Source: Candidatus Bathyarchaeota archaeon (GTDB taxonomy: Archaea; Thermoproteota; Bathyarchaeia; Bathyarchaeales; Bathycorpusculaceae). From it: a stretch of 64,000 nucleotides of DNA. Below are positions 43,458 through 52,987 of the stretch, in pieces; position 1 is the first letter of the stretch; every line of letters begins with the position of its first letter. Below the pieces are notes generated by a model, which was not told the DNA's origin, ran no database searches, and was given only the letters and a program-made list of their open reading frames with translations. Made by a program: the position numbers and the translations under genes. The stretch spans positions 27,408 to 91,407 of the forward strand of contig JACAEK010000050.1 of NCBI GenBank assembly GCA_013388895.1. The letters are read 5' to 3'.

Positions 43458-44537
43458 TTATTTCAAAAGGATTTTTCTATCCTTGTAAGTTATGCTTATT
43501 CCTTCTAAATCTGTTGTTTGCCCTATCTGTTCAGCCCCTACTCTGGTTTTTGCTAAAATGTCTAGTGCCCTTTTGTTATCTGCTTTATCCACTATTATTG
43601 CGAAGCCCCATCCCATGTTAAACGTTTTAAACATTTCCTCATCAGTTATTACTCCGTTCAGTTGAGAAGCAGTTTTCTGAATCAACTCAAAGATTGGTTG
43701 TGGCTTAAAGTTGTTAAATTTGAAACCTATACCGTTGGAAAATTTGGTCAAGCGGTTGAATTTTAAATATGCGTCGCCGGTGATGTGCACTGCGGCTTTC
43801 ACCTTAAGCTCTTCAGCAACTTTGAGCAGTTGTTTAACGTATATTTCAGTTGGTTCCAAAACCTCGTACACTATTGTTCTATCAAGCCCATCTGGAACAT
43901 CATGAGGTTCATATTTTCCACCCCACTGTTTTAGAAGAATCTTCCTTGCAAGGGAAATGCCATTGCTGTGGATTCCGGAACTTCGCAAGCCTATGATGGC
44001 GTCACCAGGTTTTATGTTTCTTCCAGAAATTATTTTTTCGTTAGCAACTTCGCCAATTGCCGCAACAACAATGTCAAATCCTTTATCTTCCCCCAATCCT
44101 TTGAGAATTTCTGCCACGTCACCTATTTCTCCACTTGGTACTACACACTCAGACTCCATCGCTCCCTTCACGATGCCTTTGAGTAACTCTTCAATAAAGA
44201 CTGCTTCTGAAAATTGAACGTGAATATTATCTGCAATTGCAAAAGGCTTAGCTCCTGAACGTATAACGTCGTTGACAGCCATGGCCACTCCATCAATGCC
44301 TATTGTGTCATATTTTTCTGCTAATTGTGCAATAAGAACTTTGGTTCCTATTTCTTCTATAACAAAGTCCAAGTGACGATTTTCTCCTAGAGGGAAAATT
44401 TGTCCGTAAGGAAGCTTGACAACTCCGCCATATCTGCTAAATTTATATGTTTTTTCCAAAATCTGTAATGCCTTTTTAGACTCAGTCCTCAGCTCTCTGT
44501 CAACACCGGCTGCGGCATATGTAATTTTCCTAGGCAA
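43458..44537 (-). CDS. purM: Phosphoribosylformylglycinamidine cyclo-ligase PurM
   Basis: AIR synthetase, step 5 of the pathway, 359 residues with TTG start and GGGAG upstream. Expected motifs are visible: TYAAAGVDRELRTE at the start, GIDGVAMAVNDVIRSGAKPF, CVVPSGEIGDV, GLRSSGIHSNGISLARK and HITGDAYLKFNRL. It shares the PurL-type ATP fold. It is the first gene of the leftward purM-purS-purL-purQ operon, 56 bp from purS. The 211 bp upstream to the HTH gene hold its promoter. Confidence 0.93.
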   Translation of the reverse strand: MPRKITYAAAGVDRELRTESKKALQILEKTYKFSRYGGVVKLPYGQIFPLGENRHLDFVIEEIGTKVLIAQLAEKYDTIGIDGVAMAVNDVIRSGAKPFAIADNIHVQFSEAVFIEELLKGIVKGAMESECVVPSGEIGDVAEILKGLGEDKGFDIVVAAIGEVANEKIISGRNIKPGDAIIGLRSSGIHSNGISLARKILLKQWGGKYEPHDVPDGLDRTIVYEVLEPTEIYVKQLLKVAEELKVKAAVHITGDAYLKFNRLTKFSNGIGFKFNNFKPQPIFELIQKTASQLNGVITDEEMFKTFNMGWGFAIIVDKADNKRALDILAKTRVGAEQIGQTTDLEGISITYKDRKILLK

Positions 44538-44748
44538 TTTTATTCTCCCTTAATATCTGCTTTTCTCATTTAAACAAAGCTATTTCTTTATACATACCAA
44601 AATAACAGTTTTGCCTTTTGTCATTTTTTTGGTTATAGAGAAATCCAATCTCTTAGCTATTCACTATTTTAGAGAAGATAACGTGTTCTCTTTCGAGATT
44701 TTTTCCGAAACTCGAAATTAGAATCTAGACAGTTTTTCCACGATTAAC

Positions 44749-45141
44749 TTATGCCAATTTTTGCTTCAGAATATGTGTGGAAAAGGGCGGTGAAGTGCAC
44801 TCTGCTGCAACAATATCAGGTGATCTAGTTCGTGAGTATGCGCCGAGCAACATGTCCCTTAAAATACTATATTGCCTCAAATAGGCAATCCCCAATTCGC
44901 TAGTCTTATAGAGAACGCTACCTTCTTTTATGTTCGTCTCTATGAAGCCTATTTTGCCCAATAATTTTAAGTATTTTTTAAGTTGTGAATAGTTGACGCT
45001 GGTATGCTTCATAAGTGAATAACGTCCTGCATCACCACATTTTAAGGCTTCCAATATCAGAGCAATGATTTCGATATGGCTCCTATATTTATTATCCAAG
45101 GATAAGGAGATTAAACTAAATTCCCTCGTATAATTTGCCAT
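44749..45141 (-). CDS. Winged-helix regulator (PF14947-like, archaeal)
   Basis: The 130-residue protein reads like the archaeal HTH_45/PF14947 winged helix: YRSHIEIIALILEALKCGDAGRYSLMKHTSVNYSQLKKYLKLLGKIGFI covers the helices, and VLYKTSELGIAYLRQYSIL is the wing and dimer helix. The C-terminal 30 residues (SRTRSPDIVAAECTS) look unstructured. It is divergent from the gene encoding a membrane protein, with TATA box at 45229-45241 in between, and may regulate that cell-envelope operon. Confidence 0.78.
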   Translation of the reverse strand: MANYTREFSLISLSLDNKYRSHIEIIALILEALKCGDAGRYSLMKHTSVNYSQLKKYLKLLGKIGFIETNIKEGSVLYKTSELGIAYLRQYSILRDMLLGAYSRTRSPDIVAAECTSPPFSTHILKQKLA

Positions 45142-45228
45142 AGTCCGACTCCTTCAAACATATAAGCGACATTGAAAAGAATAGAGGTTTTTTCGGTAGA
45201 CTTCATTGAAAACTGTTGCAAGAAGATA

Positions 45229-45241
45229 TTTTATATATAAG
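45229..45241 (+). promoter_or_regulatory. TATA box of the membrane/beta-helix protein operon
   Basis: ATTTTATATATAA at 45229-45241 is a strong archaeal TATA element, about 50 bp before ATG 45291. Confidence 0.5.
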
Positions 45242-45290
45242 CGTGTTTTTATCTTATTTCAACTGAAACTGTTGAAAAGGGAGACGAGGC

Positions 45291-45905
45291 ATGCTTCAGC
45301 GTAGGCTGACATCAAACGAAGCAAAGTTTCTACGCGAAGCTTTTAGCTCTGATTTCATAGACTGTAACATACGTTTGAGAGAGGGGGAATACCAATACAA
45401 TCTGGCTAAAGTACTCGCATCTTTTCAACTTGAACTATTTTTCCCAGATGTTAAGGACATAATAAAGAAGTTGTATGGAGAAGAAAAAACAGTTGATGTT
45501 CAATTCATTCGAAGAATCCAAACAATCTTGAAAAAAATGGAGAAAAGCAACATAGTCAAGATTCTGCCTAAGAAAAAACCTTGGGAGTTGCAGAGATATG
45601 TTCTTTCAAGTTTGAAGTTCCGCGATAGTGACAAAAACCTTGTCGTTTTTGCAACAGAACAGGAAATGAAACAGGCACAAGACTTTTTGCAGTCAAGTTT
45701 AAAGGAACAAGGGCAAATCACGGCTGTTCCAGAGAAAAATGTCAAAATTACGACTTATGCAGTAGCTCTCCTGATAATTGTGTCATATTTTATTGTAGTA
45801 TGGGATCTCATGCAACCTAGCATTAACCCAATAATCTTTGTTGCTGCCTTTTTGGTCGGAGTCATGTCTTCCATAATGCTGGGCAAGCTACTTTCGAGAG
45901 GTTGA
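45291..45905 (+). CDS. Membrane protein with cytoplasmic helical domain, unknown function
   Basis: The 204-residue protein has a soluble N-terminal part of about 150 residues and two C-terminal transmembrane segments (TYAVALLIIVSYFIVVWDL and IIFVAAFLVGVMSSIMLG), ending LLSRG on the cytoplasmic side. The soluble part contains a helix-turn region (VDVQFIRRIQTILKKMEKSN) that could be a winged helix, so a membrane-bound regulator is possible. The TTG start of the beta-helix gene directly follows its TGA stop. I do not recognise the family. Confidence 0.6.
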   Translation: MLQRRLTSNEAKFLREAFSSDFIDCNIRLREGEYQYNLAKVLASFQLELFFPDVKDIIKKLYGEEKTVDVQFIRRIQTILKKMEKSNIVKILPKKKPWELQRYVLSSLKFRDSDKNLVVFATEQEMKQAQDFLQSSLKEQGQITAVPEKNVKITTYAVALLIIVSYFIVVWDLMQPSINPIIFVAAFLVGVMSSIMLGKLLSRG

Positions 45906-47543
45906 TTGTTTTCCAATGTCAACTCTATATTTAGTAGAATGCGTACTAGCAAAGTGGTCGGTGATTATTTGAAGAAAGTTGCGAGGGTCTTTTTCATAAT
46001 CTTGTGTTTATTATTTGCATTGTTTATCATGAAATATCCGCTGCATGTTACGGCGAGCCCTTTGACATGGACCGTGAATGATGACGCATTACCAGCTGCA
46101 AATTTCACTAAAATTCAAGACGCAATAGATGTTGCAAGTTCTGACGACATTATTTTTGTATACGCAGGAACGTACTATGAAAACATAGTGGTGAATAAGA
46201 GCGTGACAATAATTGGAGAAGATAGGAACTTCACAATTATTGATGGCGCGAAAAATGGTACTGTAGTTTTTATAAAGGCCAACTCGGTCACGATGGAAGG
46301 ATTCACTATAAGAAATAGCGGTGCATACCCGTATGTCGGAGTGCATGTAGAACGTTATTTTTTTGGCAATGTGATATCAAACAACAAAATAATAAACAAT
46401 TCTGAAGGCATTAGTGTTTATTCTTCTAGCGATAATGTAATTTCCAATAACATAATTTCAAATAATAGTGAAGGATTAGCCATTTCCTTTTCTATTAATA
46501 ACGTAGTTTCAGACAATCTTGTGATTTCGAACGATAACAGCGGAATTTATCTGTATTTTTCAGGTGGTAATACAATTTCTGGCAATACTCTTCAAGACAA
46601 CTTGGGCGGAGTTAGCGCTTATTTTTCCAGTGGTAACGTGATTTCTAATAACGTGATTTCAGATAATCGCGATGGACTGACCATCGACTTGTCAAGTAGA
46701 CAAAATCTCATCTATCATAACGACTTCGACAATATATATGACGTACGGACAGATCCAGATCTAGTAAATTATTGGGATTATATTGGTGAAGGCAACTATT
46801 GGAGTGACTACGAGGGGCAGGATTTAAATGGAGATGGAATAGGGGACTCCCCGCACAATATTACGGAGAACAATAGGGACAACTATCCTTTGATGGGAAT
46901 GTTTTCTACGTTTAAGATTGTTTTGTCGACAAAAACATACATAGTCACCGTTGTTTCCAATTCCACAGTCACAGATTTCGAATTTGAGATCGGAGAAGAA
47001 ACAGGAAATAAGATAATATCTTACAATGTTCTAAATGCTAATGACTCTATTGGTTTCAGCAGAGTAATGATTCCTCTCGAGTTAATGGCGGACCCATATT
47101 TTGTGCTGATGGATGGAAGTGAAATTATTCCTACTTTACTTAATATTTCAAGTGAGAGCGCCTATCTGTATTTCACTTATCTAATCCAGAATTCCACAAT
47201 CTCAATAGTTTCTTCTAGAACTATGCAGCTTTATTTTGACTTGCTTGCTCAATATTCAGCACTGCAAGAATCTCTTAACGAATTGAACATAACATTCTTT
47301 GACCTTTTGGAGGATTACAGTTCTCTTTTAGTCAACTACAGTAGGCTTTTGGAAAGCTTTTATGCATTAAACGCGTCGTACCAGCAGCATCTACTAGATT
47401 ATTCTTTGCAAATGGAGAATATTCGAAGTTTGTTGTACATCTTTGCAGTGGCAATAGCGGTTTTCATGGTAACTACTGTTTATCTATCGAAATTTGCTCA
47501 TGCAAAAATACCGCCAAGAACCGAAACAGCAGAAGGAGGATAA
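45906..47543 (+). CDS. Membrane-anchored parallel beta-helix (NosD-like) surface protein
   Basis: The 545-residue protein begins with a basic segment and a hydrophobic helix (VFFIILCLLFALFIMKYPL, about 24-42), then a right-handed parallel beta-helix (about 60-290) made of repeats such as NNKIINNSEGISVYSSSDN and NVISNNIISNNSEG. It ends with a calcium-loop-like sequence (DLNGDGIGDSPH), a strand-rich domain, a coiled coil of repeats QYSALQESLNEL and DYSSLLVNYSRLLES, and a C-terminal transmembrane helix with short cytoplasmic tail. NosD-like proteins often bind polysaccharides. TTG 45906 is the start. Probably an S-layer-associated or adhesion protein. Confidence 0.75.
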   Translation: MFSNVNSIFSRMRTSKVVGDYLKKVARVFFIILCLLFALFIMKYPLHVTASPLTWTVNDDALPAANFTKIQDAIDVASSDDIIFVYAGTYYENIVVNKSVTIIGEDRNFTIIDGAKNGTVVFIKANSVTMEGFTIRNSGAYPYVGVHVERYFFGNVISNNKIINNSEGISVYSSSDNVISNNIISNNSEGLAISFSINNVVSDNLVISNDNSGIYLYFSGGNTISGNTLQDNLGGVSAYFSSGNVISNNVISDNRDGLTIDLSSRQNLIYHNDFDNIYDVRTDPDLVNYWDYIGEGNYWSDYEGQDLNGDGIGDSPHNITENNRDNYPLMGMFSTFKIVLSTKTYIVTVVSNSTVTDFEFEIGEETGNKIISYNVLNANDSIGFSRVMIPLELMADPYFVLMDGSEIIPTLLNISSESAYLYFTYLIQNSTISIVSSRTMQLYFDLLAQYSALQESLNELNITFFDLLEDYSSLLVNYSRLLESFYALNASYQQHLLDYSLQMENIRSLLYIFAVAIAVFMVTTVYLSKFAHAKIPPRTETAEGG

Positions 47544-47597
47544 GATTTAAGGCAGTTTCTTTTCGCTTTTGTTTACAGGTAGAAAATGTCGATAAGT

Positions 47598-48119
47598 CTA
47601 TTGAGGTAAATCTCTGCCTCTTCTGCATGCCTTCTTATTTGTGTTGACGACCTTTTTTGCCAAAGTATCTTCTATGGCTCTCTCCACGGCTTTTTCGCTT
47701 ATGCCTATTATTTTTGTTAATGCTCCAAGTATGAGCATATTTGCGTACATTTTTGCTTTAAAAATTTTTTCCGCTTCTTCAGTAGCTGGAATTTTTTTGC
47801 ATATTTTTGTCTTTGGAATTTTCTTCACGTATGTGCTGTCGACTATTAGCACTCCATTTTTCCTTAGATCTTTCACGTATTTGTCAAGAGCCTCTTGGCT
47901 CATCGCCACTAACACATCGCATTTCCTGACGGCTGGAAAACCGATTTTGTTGTCGGAAATAATAACTTCGCTTTTGGCTGCGCTTCCTCGAGCTTCTGCT
48001 CCATAGCTTTGTGTTTGAACAGCGTTCTTTCCGTCATAGACTGCAGCTCTGCCTAATATTTGTCCAGCTGAGACCACGCCTTGTCCGCCTAGTCCGCTTA
48101 TTCGCACTTCAGTTTTCAT
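47598..48119 (-). CDS. korC: 2-oxoacid:ferredoxin oxidoreductase gamma subunit
   Basis: The protein has 173 residues from ATG 48119. MKTEVRISGLGGQGVVSAGQILGRAA is the gamma-subunit signature, with SYGAEARGSAAKSEVIISD and the later AMSQEALDKY. It binds the CoA side of the active site in this complex. The start overlaps the korB stop by 11 bp. No KorD (ferredoxin-type delta) gene lies nearby, so the complex is of the three-subunit type or uses a ferredoxin encoded elsewhere. Confidence 0.9.
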   Translation of the reverse strand: MKTEVRISGLGGQGVVSAGQILGRAAVYDGKNAVQTQSYGAEARGSAAKSEVIISDNKIGFPAVRKCDVLVAMSQEALDKYVKDLRKNGVLIVDSTYVKKIPKTKICKKIPATEEAEKIFKAKMYANMLILGALTKIIGISEKAVERAIEDTLAKKVVNTNKKACRRGRDLPQ

Positions 48120-48930
48120 TTTTCTGCGCCTCCTCAATAACCCTTTGCATAGTTTCGCCGAGTGTTAGCCGCTTTCTTTGTATGAATTCGCCAACAACAA
48201 TTTTTCCCGCCAAGTCTTTTTCGTTTGCTTTTTCTGTTTTCTCAATAGCGTTTTCTTTAAACCATTTCAGCATTTCTCCAGAATCCTTGAATCCTATTCG
48301 TCTTCCGTAGGCTGTTGGACATTGGCTTATAGCTTCTATGAACCTGAAACCTTGCATTTGCAGTGCCTTTTTTATCGAGTTTTTCAGTTCTTTTGAGTGC
48401 GCTGTTGTCCAACGTGACACGTAGTAGGCGCCTGCTGTTACAGCTAGTTTCGCAGCGTCTAGTGGATATTCAAAACTTCCATAAGGAGTCGTTGTTGTTT
48501 TTGTTTTATATGGTGTTGTTGGGGCAACTTGTCCTCCAGTCATTCCATAGACCATGTTGTTGACCATTATGACAAGAATATCTAAGTTTCGTCTTGCTGC
48601 ATGTATGAAGTGGCTTAAACCGATGCCCACTATGTCGCCGTCACCTCCGAAAACGACCACATTTAAATTTGGGCGCATAAGTTTGAGTCCAGTTGCTACA
48701 GGTATGCTTCTTCCATGTAAAGTGTGCACCGAATCTGCTATGAAGTGAGGTGATGGAATCCACGAAGAGCAGCCGATTCCACTGCAAAAAACAAATTTAT
48801 CCAGCTTCTTATGACCTAATTCGTAGGCAGCTCTCAAGAATTCACTCATTACAGTAAGTCCGCCACAACCTGAACAGAATGGCAGTGGCAAGGGTCTCAA
48901 ATATTCTCTAATAGAAAAGGGTCCACTCAA
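48109..48930 (-). CDS. korB: 2-oxoacid:ferredoxin oxidoreductase beta subunit
   Basis: The TPP-binding subunit, 273 residues. Seen are LPFCSGCGGLTVM, FVFCSGIGCSSW, HTLHGRSIPVATGLKL, the TPP motif FGGDGDIVGIGLSHFIHAARRN, and NNMVYGMTGGQVAPTTP. The TTG start overlaps the KorA stop as TTGA. The cysteines around residues 19-22 and 49-54 coordinate one [4Fe-4S] cluster. Specificity between 2-oxoglutarate and other 2-oxoacids is not readable; KorB-like proteins most often act on 2-oxoglutarate. Confidence 0.93.
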   Translation of the reverse strand: MSGPFSIREYLRPLPLPFCSGCGGLTVMSEFLRAAYELGHKKLDKFVFCSGIGCSSWIPSPHFIADSVHTLHGRSIPVATGLKLMRPNLNVVVFGGDGDIVGIGLSHFIHAARRNLDILVIMVNNMVYGMTGGQVAPTTPYKTKTTTTPYGSFEYPLDAAKLAVTAGAYYVSRWTTAHSKELKNSIKKALQMQGFRFIEAISQCPTAYGRRIGFKDSGEMLKWFKENAIEKTEKANEKDLAGKIVVGEFIQRKRLTLGETMQRVIEEAQKNEN

Positions 48931-50072
48931 TTCTTCGTACGCTCCATTATTTTTTTAAGCAACTCTTCTGGCGTGATTAGTTCTCCACCACCAATCTTGT
49001 TGAGCGATATAACATCAGCTTTGCCCCTTGAAGCTCGCTCTACTTCGTAGAAAATTTGTTTCAAGTTCATTTCAGGAACTATAATCTTTTCAGCTGTTTC
49101 AGCCAACCGTCTAACAATTTTTTCCGGGAAAGGCCATATGGTTCTTAAACGAGCATATCCGACCTTTAGCTTTTTATTTTCTGCAGCTTCGACAGTTTCA
49201 TATGTAGCTCGTGACGTGCAGCCATAGGAAACGATGCCTACTTCGCAGTTGTCAATGTTGTAGGTTTCCACATCTGATAAATCTGCAACGTGGTTTTGGA
49301 TTTTGTTGTTGAGTCTTTCGACAAGTTGTCTATGCACTTGAGTGTCTGCAGTGAAGCGTATTCCATAAGCATCATGAGTTGAACCTGTAACAGCTACATT
49401 AAATCCTTCACCGACAGCTGGCATAGACGGAATCTCTTCTAAGCCAAAAAACGCTTTATCACAAGATTTCGGCTTTCTTCTGTCAATTATCCTTATGCCC
49501 TTTGTTGATGAAACGGTTATTTTTTCTCTCATGTGGGCGATGATTTCGTCTGCCAGAAGAATTACTGGTGTGCGGTATTTTTCTGCATGGTTAAAGGCTT
49601 TGATTGTTAATTCGAACATTTCTTGCACAGAATTTGGCGCGAGCACAATTGCTGCGTAGTCGCCGTGTGTTCCCCAGCGCGATTGCATGACGTCTCCTTG
49701 TCCACATTTAGTTGCTTGCCCCGTGCTTGGTCCCAATCTTTGAACGTCCACTATGACGCAGGGCGTTTCTGTCATGAACGCCCAACCAATCGTCTCTTGC
49801 ATCAGGTCAAAACCTGGTCCAGACGTAGCCGTCATAGCCTTAAAACCAGCCCAGCTTGCACCCACCACCGCTCCTATTGAGGCTATTTCATCTTCCATTT
49901 GTATGGCTATACCGCCAAATTGAGGCAGTCTTCTCGCCAAATGTTCAGCTATTTCGCTTGCAGGGGTAATGGGGTATCCTGCGAAAAAGCGGCATCCAGC
50001 CTTTAATGCTGCCTCGGCGCATGCTTCAGTGCCTTGCCAGAAGTGAATATTTTCTGATTGAAGCTTCTTCAC
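48927..50072 (-). CDS. korA: 2-oxoacid:ferredoxin oxidoreductase alpha subunit
   Basis: The alpha subunit, 381 residues with GTG start at 50072. It begins NIHFWQGTEACAEAALKAGCRFFAGYPITPASEIAEHLA, typical of KorA, then QMEDEIASIGAVVGASWAGFKAMTATSGPGFDLM and the middle QRLGPSTGQATKCGQGDVM. The C-terminal domain II contains VGIVSYGCTSRAT. This complex oxidises a 2-oxoacid with CoA to the acyl-CoA and CO2, reducing ferredoxin, or runs in reverse. It heads the operon korA-korB-korC, all with overlapping ends. Confidence 0.93.
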   Translation of the reverse strand: MKKLQSENIHFWQGTEACAEAALKAGCRFFAGYPITPASEIAEHLARRLPQFGGIAIQMEDEIASIGAVVGASWAGFKAMTATSGPGFDLMQETIGWAFMTETPCVIVDVQRLGPSTGQATKCGQGDVMQSRWGTHGDYAAIVLAPNSVQEMFELTIKAFNHAEKYRTPVILLADEIIAHMREKITVSSTKGIRIIDRRKPKSCDKAFFGLEEIPSMPAVGEGFNVAVTGSTHDAYGIRFTADTQVHRQLVERLNNKIQNHVADLSDVETYNIDNCEVGIVSYGCTSRATYETVEAAENKKLKVGYARLRTIWPFPEKIVRRLAETAEKIIVPEMNLKQIFYEVERASRGKADVISLNKIGGGELITPEELLKKIMERTKN

Positions 50073-50167
50073 CTGCTTTCTCCTCTAGACAAGGCTTGAG
50101 GCTTTAACCTAAAAGGTTTTATCTTTTGCTTTCGTTGATTGATACTTCTCAAAGGTGTAAAGAAAAG

Positions 50168-51586
50168 ATGAACGAAGATATTATTGACTATGCTTTAGAC
50201 TATGCGCAGAAGAGGGGTGTTGAATACGCTGAAGTCAGAGCACAGAGCCAGATTGAAGAATTTCTTTTGCTTAGAAGCGGAATTCTAGAGACATACGTGT
50301 CGGCTGTGGACAGCGGATTTTGTGTGCGTGTTATAGCAAACGGCGGAATAGGATTTGCTTCAACAAACAAATGGGCTCAAGAAGAAGCCAAGGGTATAGT
50401 GGATCTGGCCCTAAAATATGCTAAAGCTGCGAACAGAAAAGAAAAGATAACTTTTGCCGAAGAAAAAGGTGTAGAAACAAAATGGATTGTGAAGCAAAAA
50501 GAAAATATCGAAGACGTGTCACCAGAAGAAAAAATTACAAAATTTGTGGATATTGACAAGGCTTTAGCTTCATGCAGTGTGAAAATTGCGGCTACAATGT
50601 CTCAGTGTACCATAAATTTGACTTCAAAGTATTACGTTAACTCTGAAGGTTCACGAATTTCTGCAACTGTTCCAAAAATAGGCGCTCTTCTCCTAATCAC
50701 GGTGGCAGAAGAAGGAAAGACTGAGCAGGCATACGAACAATTCGGATATAGTGGAGGATGGGAAGCTTTTCGCAAATGGAACGTCGAAGAAAAGATGATT
50801 CACAACGCAAAAGTCCTCAGGGATGTTATAACAAAAGCGAAAACTGTGAAACCAGGCAATATGGATTTGGTTTGCGGTTCTGAAGTTACTGGAATTGCAG
50901 CGCATGAATCTTGCGGTCATCCGATGGAAGCGGACAGAATCTTGGGGCGTGAAATGAGTCAGGCTGGAAGGTCTTTCATATACAAGGACGGTCCGTTCTG
51001 GATTGGCACGAGAATCGGAAGCGACTGCGTGACCATTGCTGATGACCCCACAATAGAGAATAGCTACGGCTTTTTTGCTTATGATGACGAGGGCGTTAAG
51101 GCGCGACGCAGGTTTTTGTACAAGGATGGATTAATCAACGAGTTCTTGCATAACAGAGAAACAGCAGCAAGGCTTGGCACAAGAAGCAACGCGTCTTCTA
51201 GAGCTGTAAATTATGATCGGGAAGCCATTGTGCGCATGTCGAACACGTTCGTAATGCCTGGAGATGCTACGGAAGAAGAATTGATTAAAGATGTTAAATA
51301 CGGTATTTATATGAAATCCTTCACAGAGTGGAACATAGATGACAAACGTTTTAACCAGCGCTATGTGGGTAGAGAGGCTTACTTGATAGAAAAAGGCGAG
51401 CTGAAACATCCAGTTGCCAGACCAGTGATTGAAACTACTACGCCGAAGTTCTGGACTGCTGTTGACGCTGTCTCTAAGAAGCTCGAGTTTGACTCTGCAA
51501 CTTGCGGAAAAGGCGACCCTATGCAAGGTGTTCCTGCTGACACTGGTGGTCCGTGCATTAGGCTTAGAGGAGTGTATGTGAAATGA
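50168..51586 (+). CDS. tldD: TldD-type metalloprotease subunit
   Basis: The protein has 472 residues from ATG 50168, with the TldD metal motif HESCGHPMEADR near residue 246 (HExxxH) and the nearby long ALRxxGTR-like region around YGFFAYDDEGVKARR, as well as the C-terminal CGKGDPMQGVPADTGGP. TldD and TldE (PmbA) form a heterodimeric protease that degrades unfolded peptides and processes some ribosomally made peptides. The next gene overlaps by ATGA, giving the usual TldD/TldE pair. Archaeal pairs are common; the natural substrate is unknown. Confidence 0.92.
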   Translation: MNEDIIDYALDYAQKRGVEYAEVRAQSQIEEFLLLRSGILETYVSAVDSGFCVRVIANGGIGFASTNKWAQEEAKGIVDLALKYAKAANRKEKITFAEEKGVETKWIVKQKENIEDVSPEEKITKFVDIDKALASCSVKIAATMSQCTINLTSKYYVNSEGSRISATVPKIGALLLITVAEEGKTEQAYEQFGYSGGWEAFRKWNVEEKMIHNAKVLRDVITKAKTVKPGNMDLVCGSEVTGIAAHESCGHPMEADRILGREMSQAGRSFIYKDGPFWIGTRIGSDCVTIADDPTIENSYGFFAYDDEGVKARRRFLYKDGLINEFLHNRETAARLGTRSNASSRAVNYDREAIVRMSNTFVMPGDATEEELIKDVKYGIYMKSFTEWNIDDKRFNQRYVGREAYLIEKGELKHPVARPVIETTTPKFWTAVDAVSKKLEFDSATCGKGDPMQGVPADTGGPCIRLRGVYVK

Positions 51587-52908
51587 GTGACATACTTAAC
51601 AAGACAGAAGAAATAGTCAAGAAAGCAAAAGGCTTAGGAGCAGACGAGGTTGTCGCCAAAACAACTTTTGGCAAGTATAGGCAGGTGCGTTTCAGCAATA
51701 ATCAAGTGGATATTACTGTTGCATGGAACGACTACGTTACAGATGTTGCCCTAGCTTGGAAAAAACGCATGGTGGCTACGCAGATACGCAACTTTCAGGA
51801 TGTCGACGCAAACATCAAAAAACTAATGAAACTGGCTAAAGTGTCCAAAGAAAACCCAATGTTTGGAGGCTTTGCGAAAGGTAATTTCAAATATGCAAAA
51901 AGCAATGCGGACAAGAGACTTCAAAATCTCGAAGACCCAATTGGTTATGTTTCTGAAGCGATTGGGGCTGCTGAAAAAGAAGCGGGTTCTCACGTTGACA
52001 GTGGAGGCATATTGTTCACGAAATTCGAAGACGTTTACTTGGTGTCTTCCGAAGGGCCAATAGGCGTTGACAGTCGCTCTGCAATTGAACTTTCTATAAG
52101 AGCTTTCTCTGAAAGGGAAGCCTCAGGCCACGGCGTAGAATGTAGCTCATCATTGAAAGATTTTAAGCCGTCTAGAGTTGGTGCTAAAGCGGGAGAAATT
52201 GCAAAACTTGCTAAGAATCCTAGGATTGGCGAGGAAGGCGTCTATGATGTTATATTTGACCCTCTGATTTTCGGTTCGTCGCTTGGTGTTTGGGGTTCGA
52301 TGGTTTCTGCTTTCCAAGTCATGATTCAGTTTAGCGTCTTTGTTGGCAAGCTGGAGCAGAAAGTGGCGCCTGAATTTGTCACTTTGAAGGATAATCCAGC
52401 CGATTATTCCATATCAAATCGCGTCTTCGACGATGAAGGAGTCCCAACACGAGAAAACGTCTTCATCGACCATGGTGTGCTTAAAACATATCTTCATAAC
52501 ACTTCTACTGCAAAAATGTTTAAAACTCAGACAACTAGCAATGCTGGTTTGGTTTTTCCGAATCCATGGAATATTGAAGTTGAGCCTGGCAACATGCGCA
52601 AAGACGAGCTTTTTAAAGAAGTGAAACGCGGGCTTTATTTGACGAACACCTGGTACACGCGGTTCCAGAACTATGCTAAAGGAGACTTTTCAACAATTCC
52701 CAGAGACGGCATCTTCCTAATTGAAAAAGGCGAAGTAAGGCAGTCGTTGAAGGATCTGCGCATAAGCGACAACATTCTAAACATGCTAAACAACATAGCC
52801 GCGTTTTCAAAGGAGCGCCAGCACGTACACTGGTGGGGAGAAGCAGATCCGCCATCGCTTTCACCATACGCATTAATCAAAGACGTGCACATAACCAAAT
52901 CCAAATAG
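51583..52908 (+). CDS. pmbA: PmbA/TldE-type protease partner
   Basis: The 441-residue TldE-like subunit lacks the HExxxH metal site, as expected for the non-metallic partner. Conserved parts are SAIELSIRAFSER, GVYDVIFDPLIFGSSLGVWG, RVFDDEGVPTRENVFIDHGVLKTYLHN and NAGLVFPNPWNIEVEPG. It overlaps tldD by 4 bp, so the two proteins are made together. The gene is followed by 79 bp and tRNA-Gly. Confidence 0.9.
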   Translation: MSDILNKTEEIVKKAKGLGADEVVAKTTFGKYRQVRFSNNQVDITVAWNDYVTDVALAWKKRMVATQIRNFQDVDANIKKLMKLAKVSKENPMFGGFAKGNFKYAKSNADKRLQNLEDPIGYVSEAIGAAEKEAGSHVDSGGILFTKFEDVYLVSSEGPIGVDSRSAIELSIRAFSEREASGHGVECSSSLKDFKPSRVGAKAGEIAKLAKNPRIGEEGVYDVIFDPLIFGSSLGVWGSMVSAFQVMIQFSVFVGKLEQKVAPEFVTLKDNPADYSISNRVFDDEGVPTRENVFIDHGVLKTYLHNTSTAKMFKTQTTSNAGLVFPNPWNIEVEPGNMRKDELFKEVKRGLYLTNTWYTRFQNYAKGDFSTIPRDGIFLIEKGEVRQSLKDLRISDNILNMLNNIAAFSKERQHVHWWGEADPPSLSPYALIKDVHITKSK

Positions 52909-52987
52909 GCAACGTTTTATCCCTCTTCATCTTTTTTATCTGTGCACAAAATTTATGTCGATTCTGTTTTATAGCCTAGGCATAGTA

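Noticed and set aside
45180..45275. Repeated GAAAACTGTTG / GAAACTGTTG near the envelope locus promoter as an operator
   Set aside because: Only two imperfect copies of about 10 bp, one on each side of the TATA box; too little to separate from chance.
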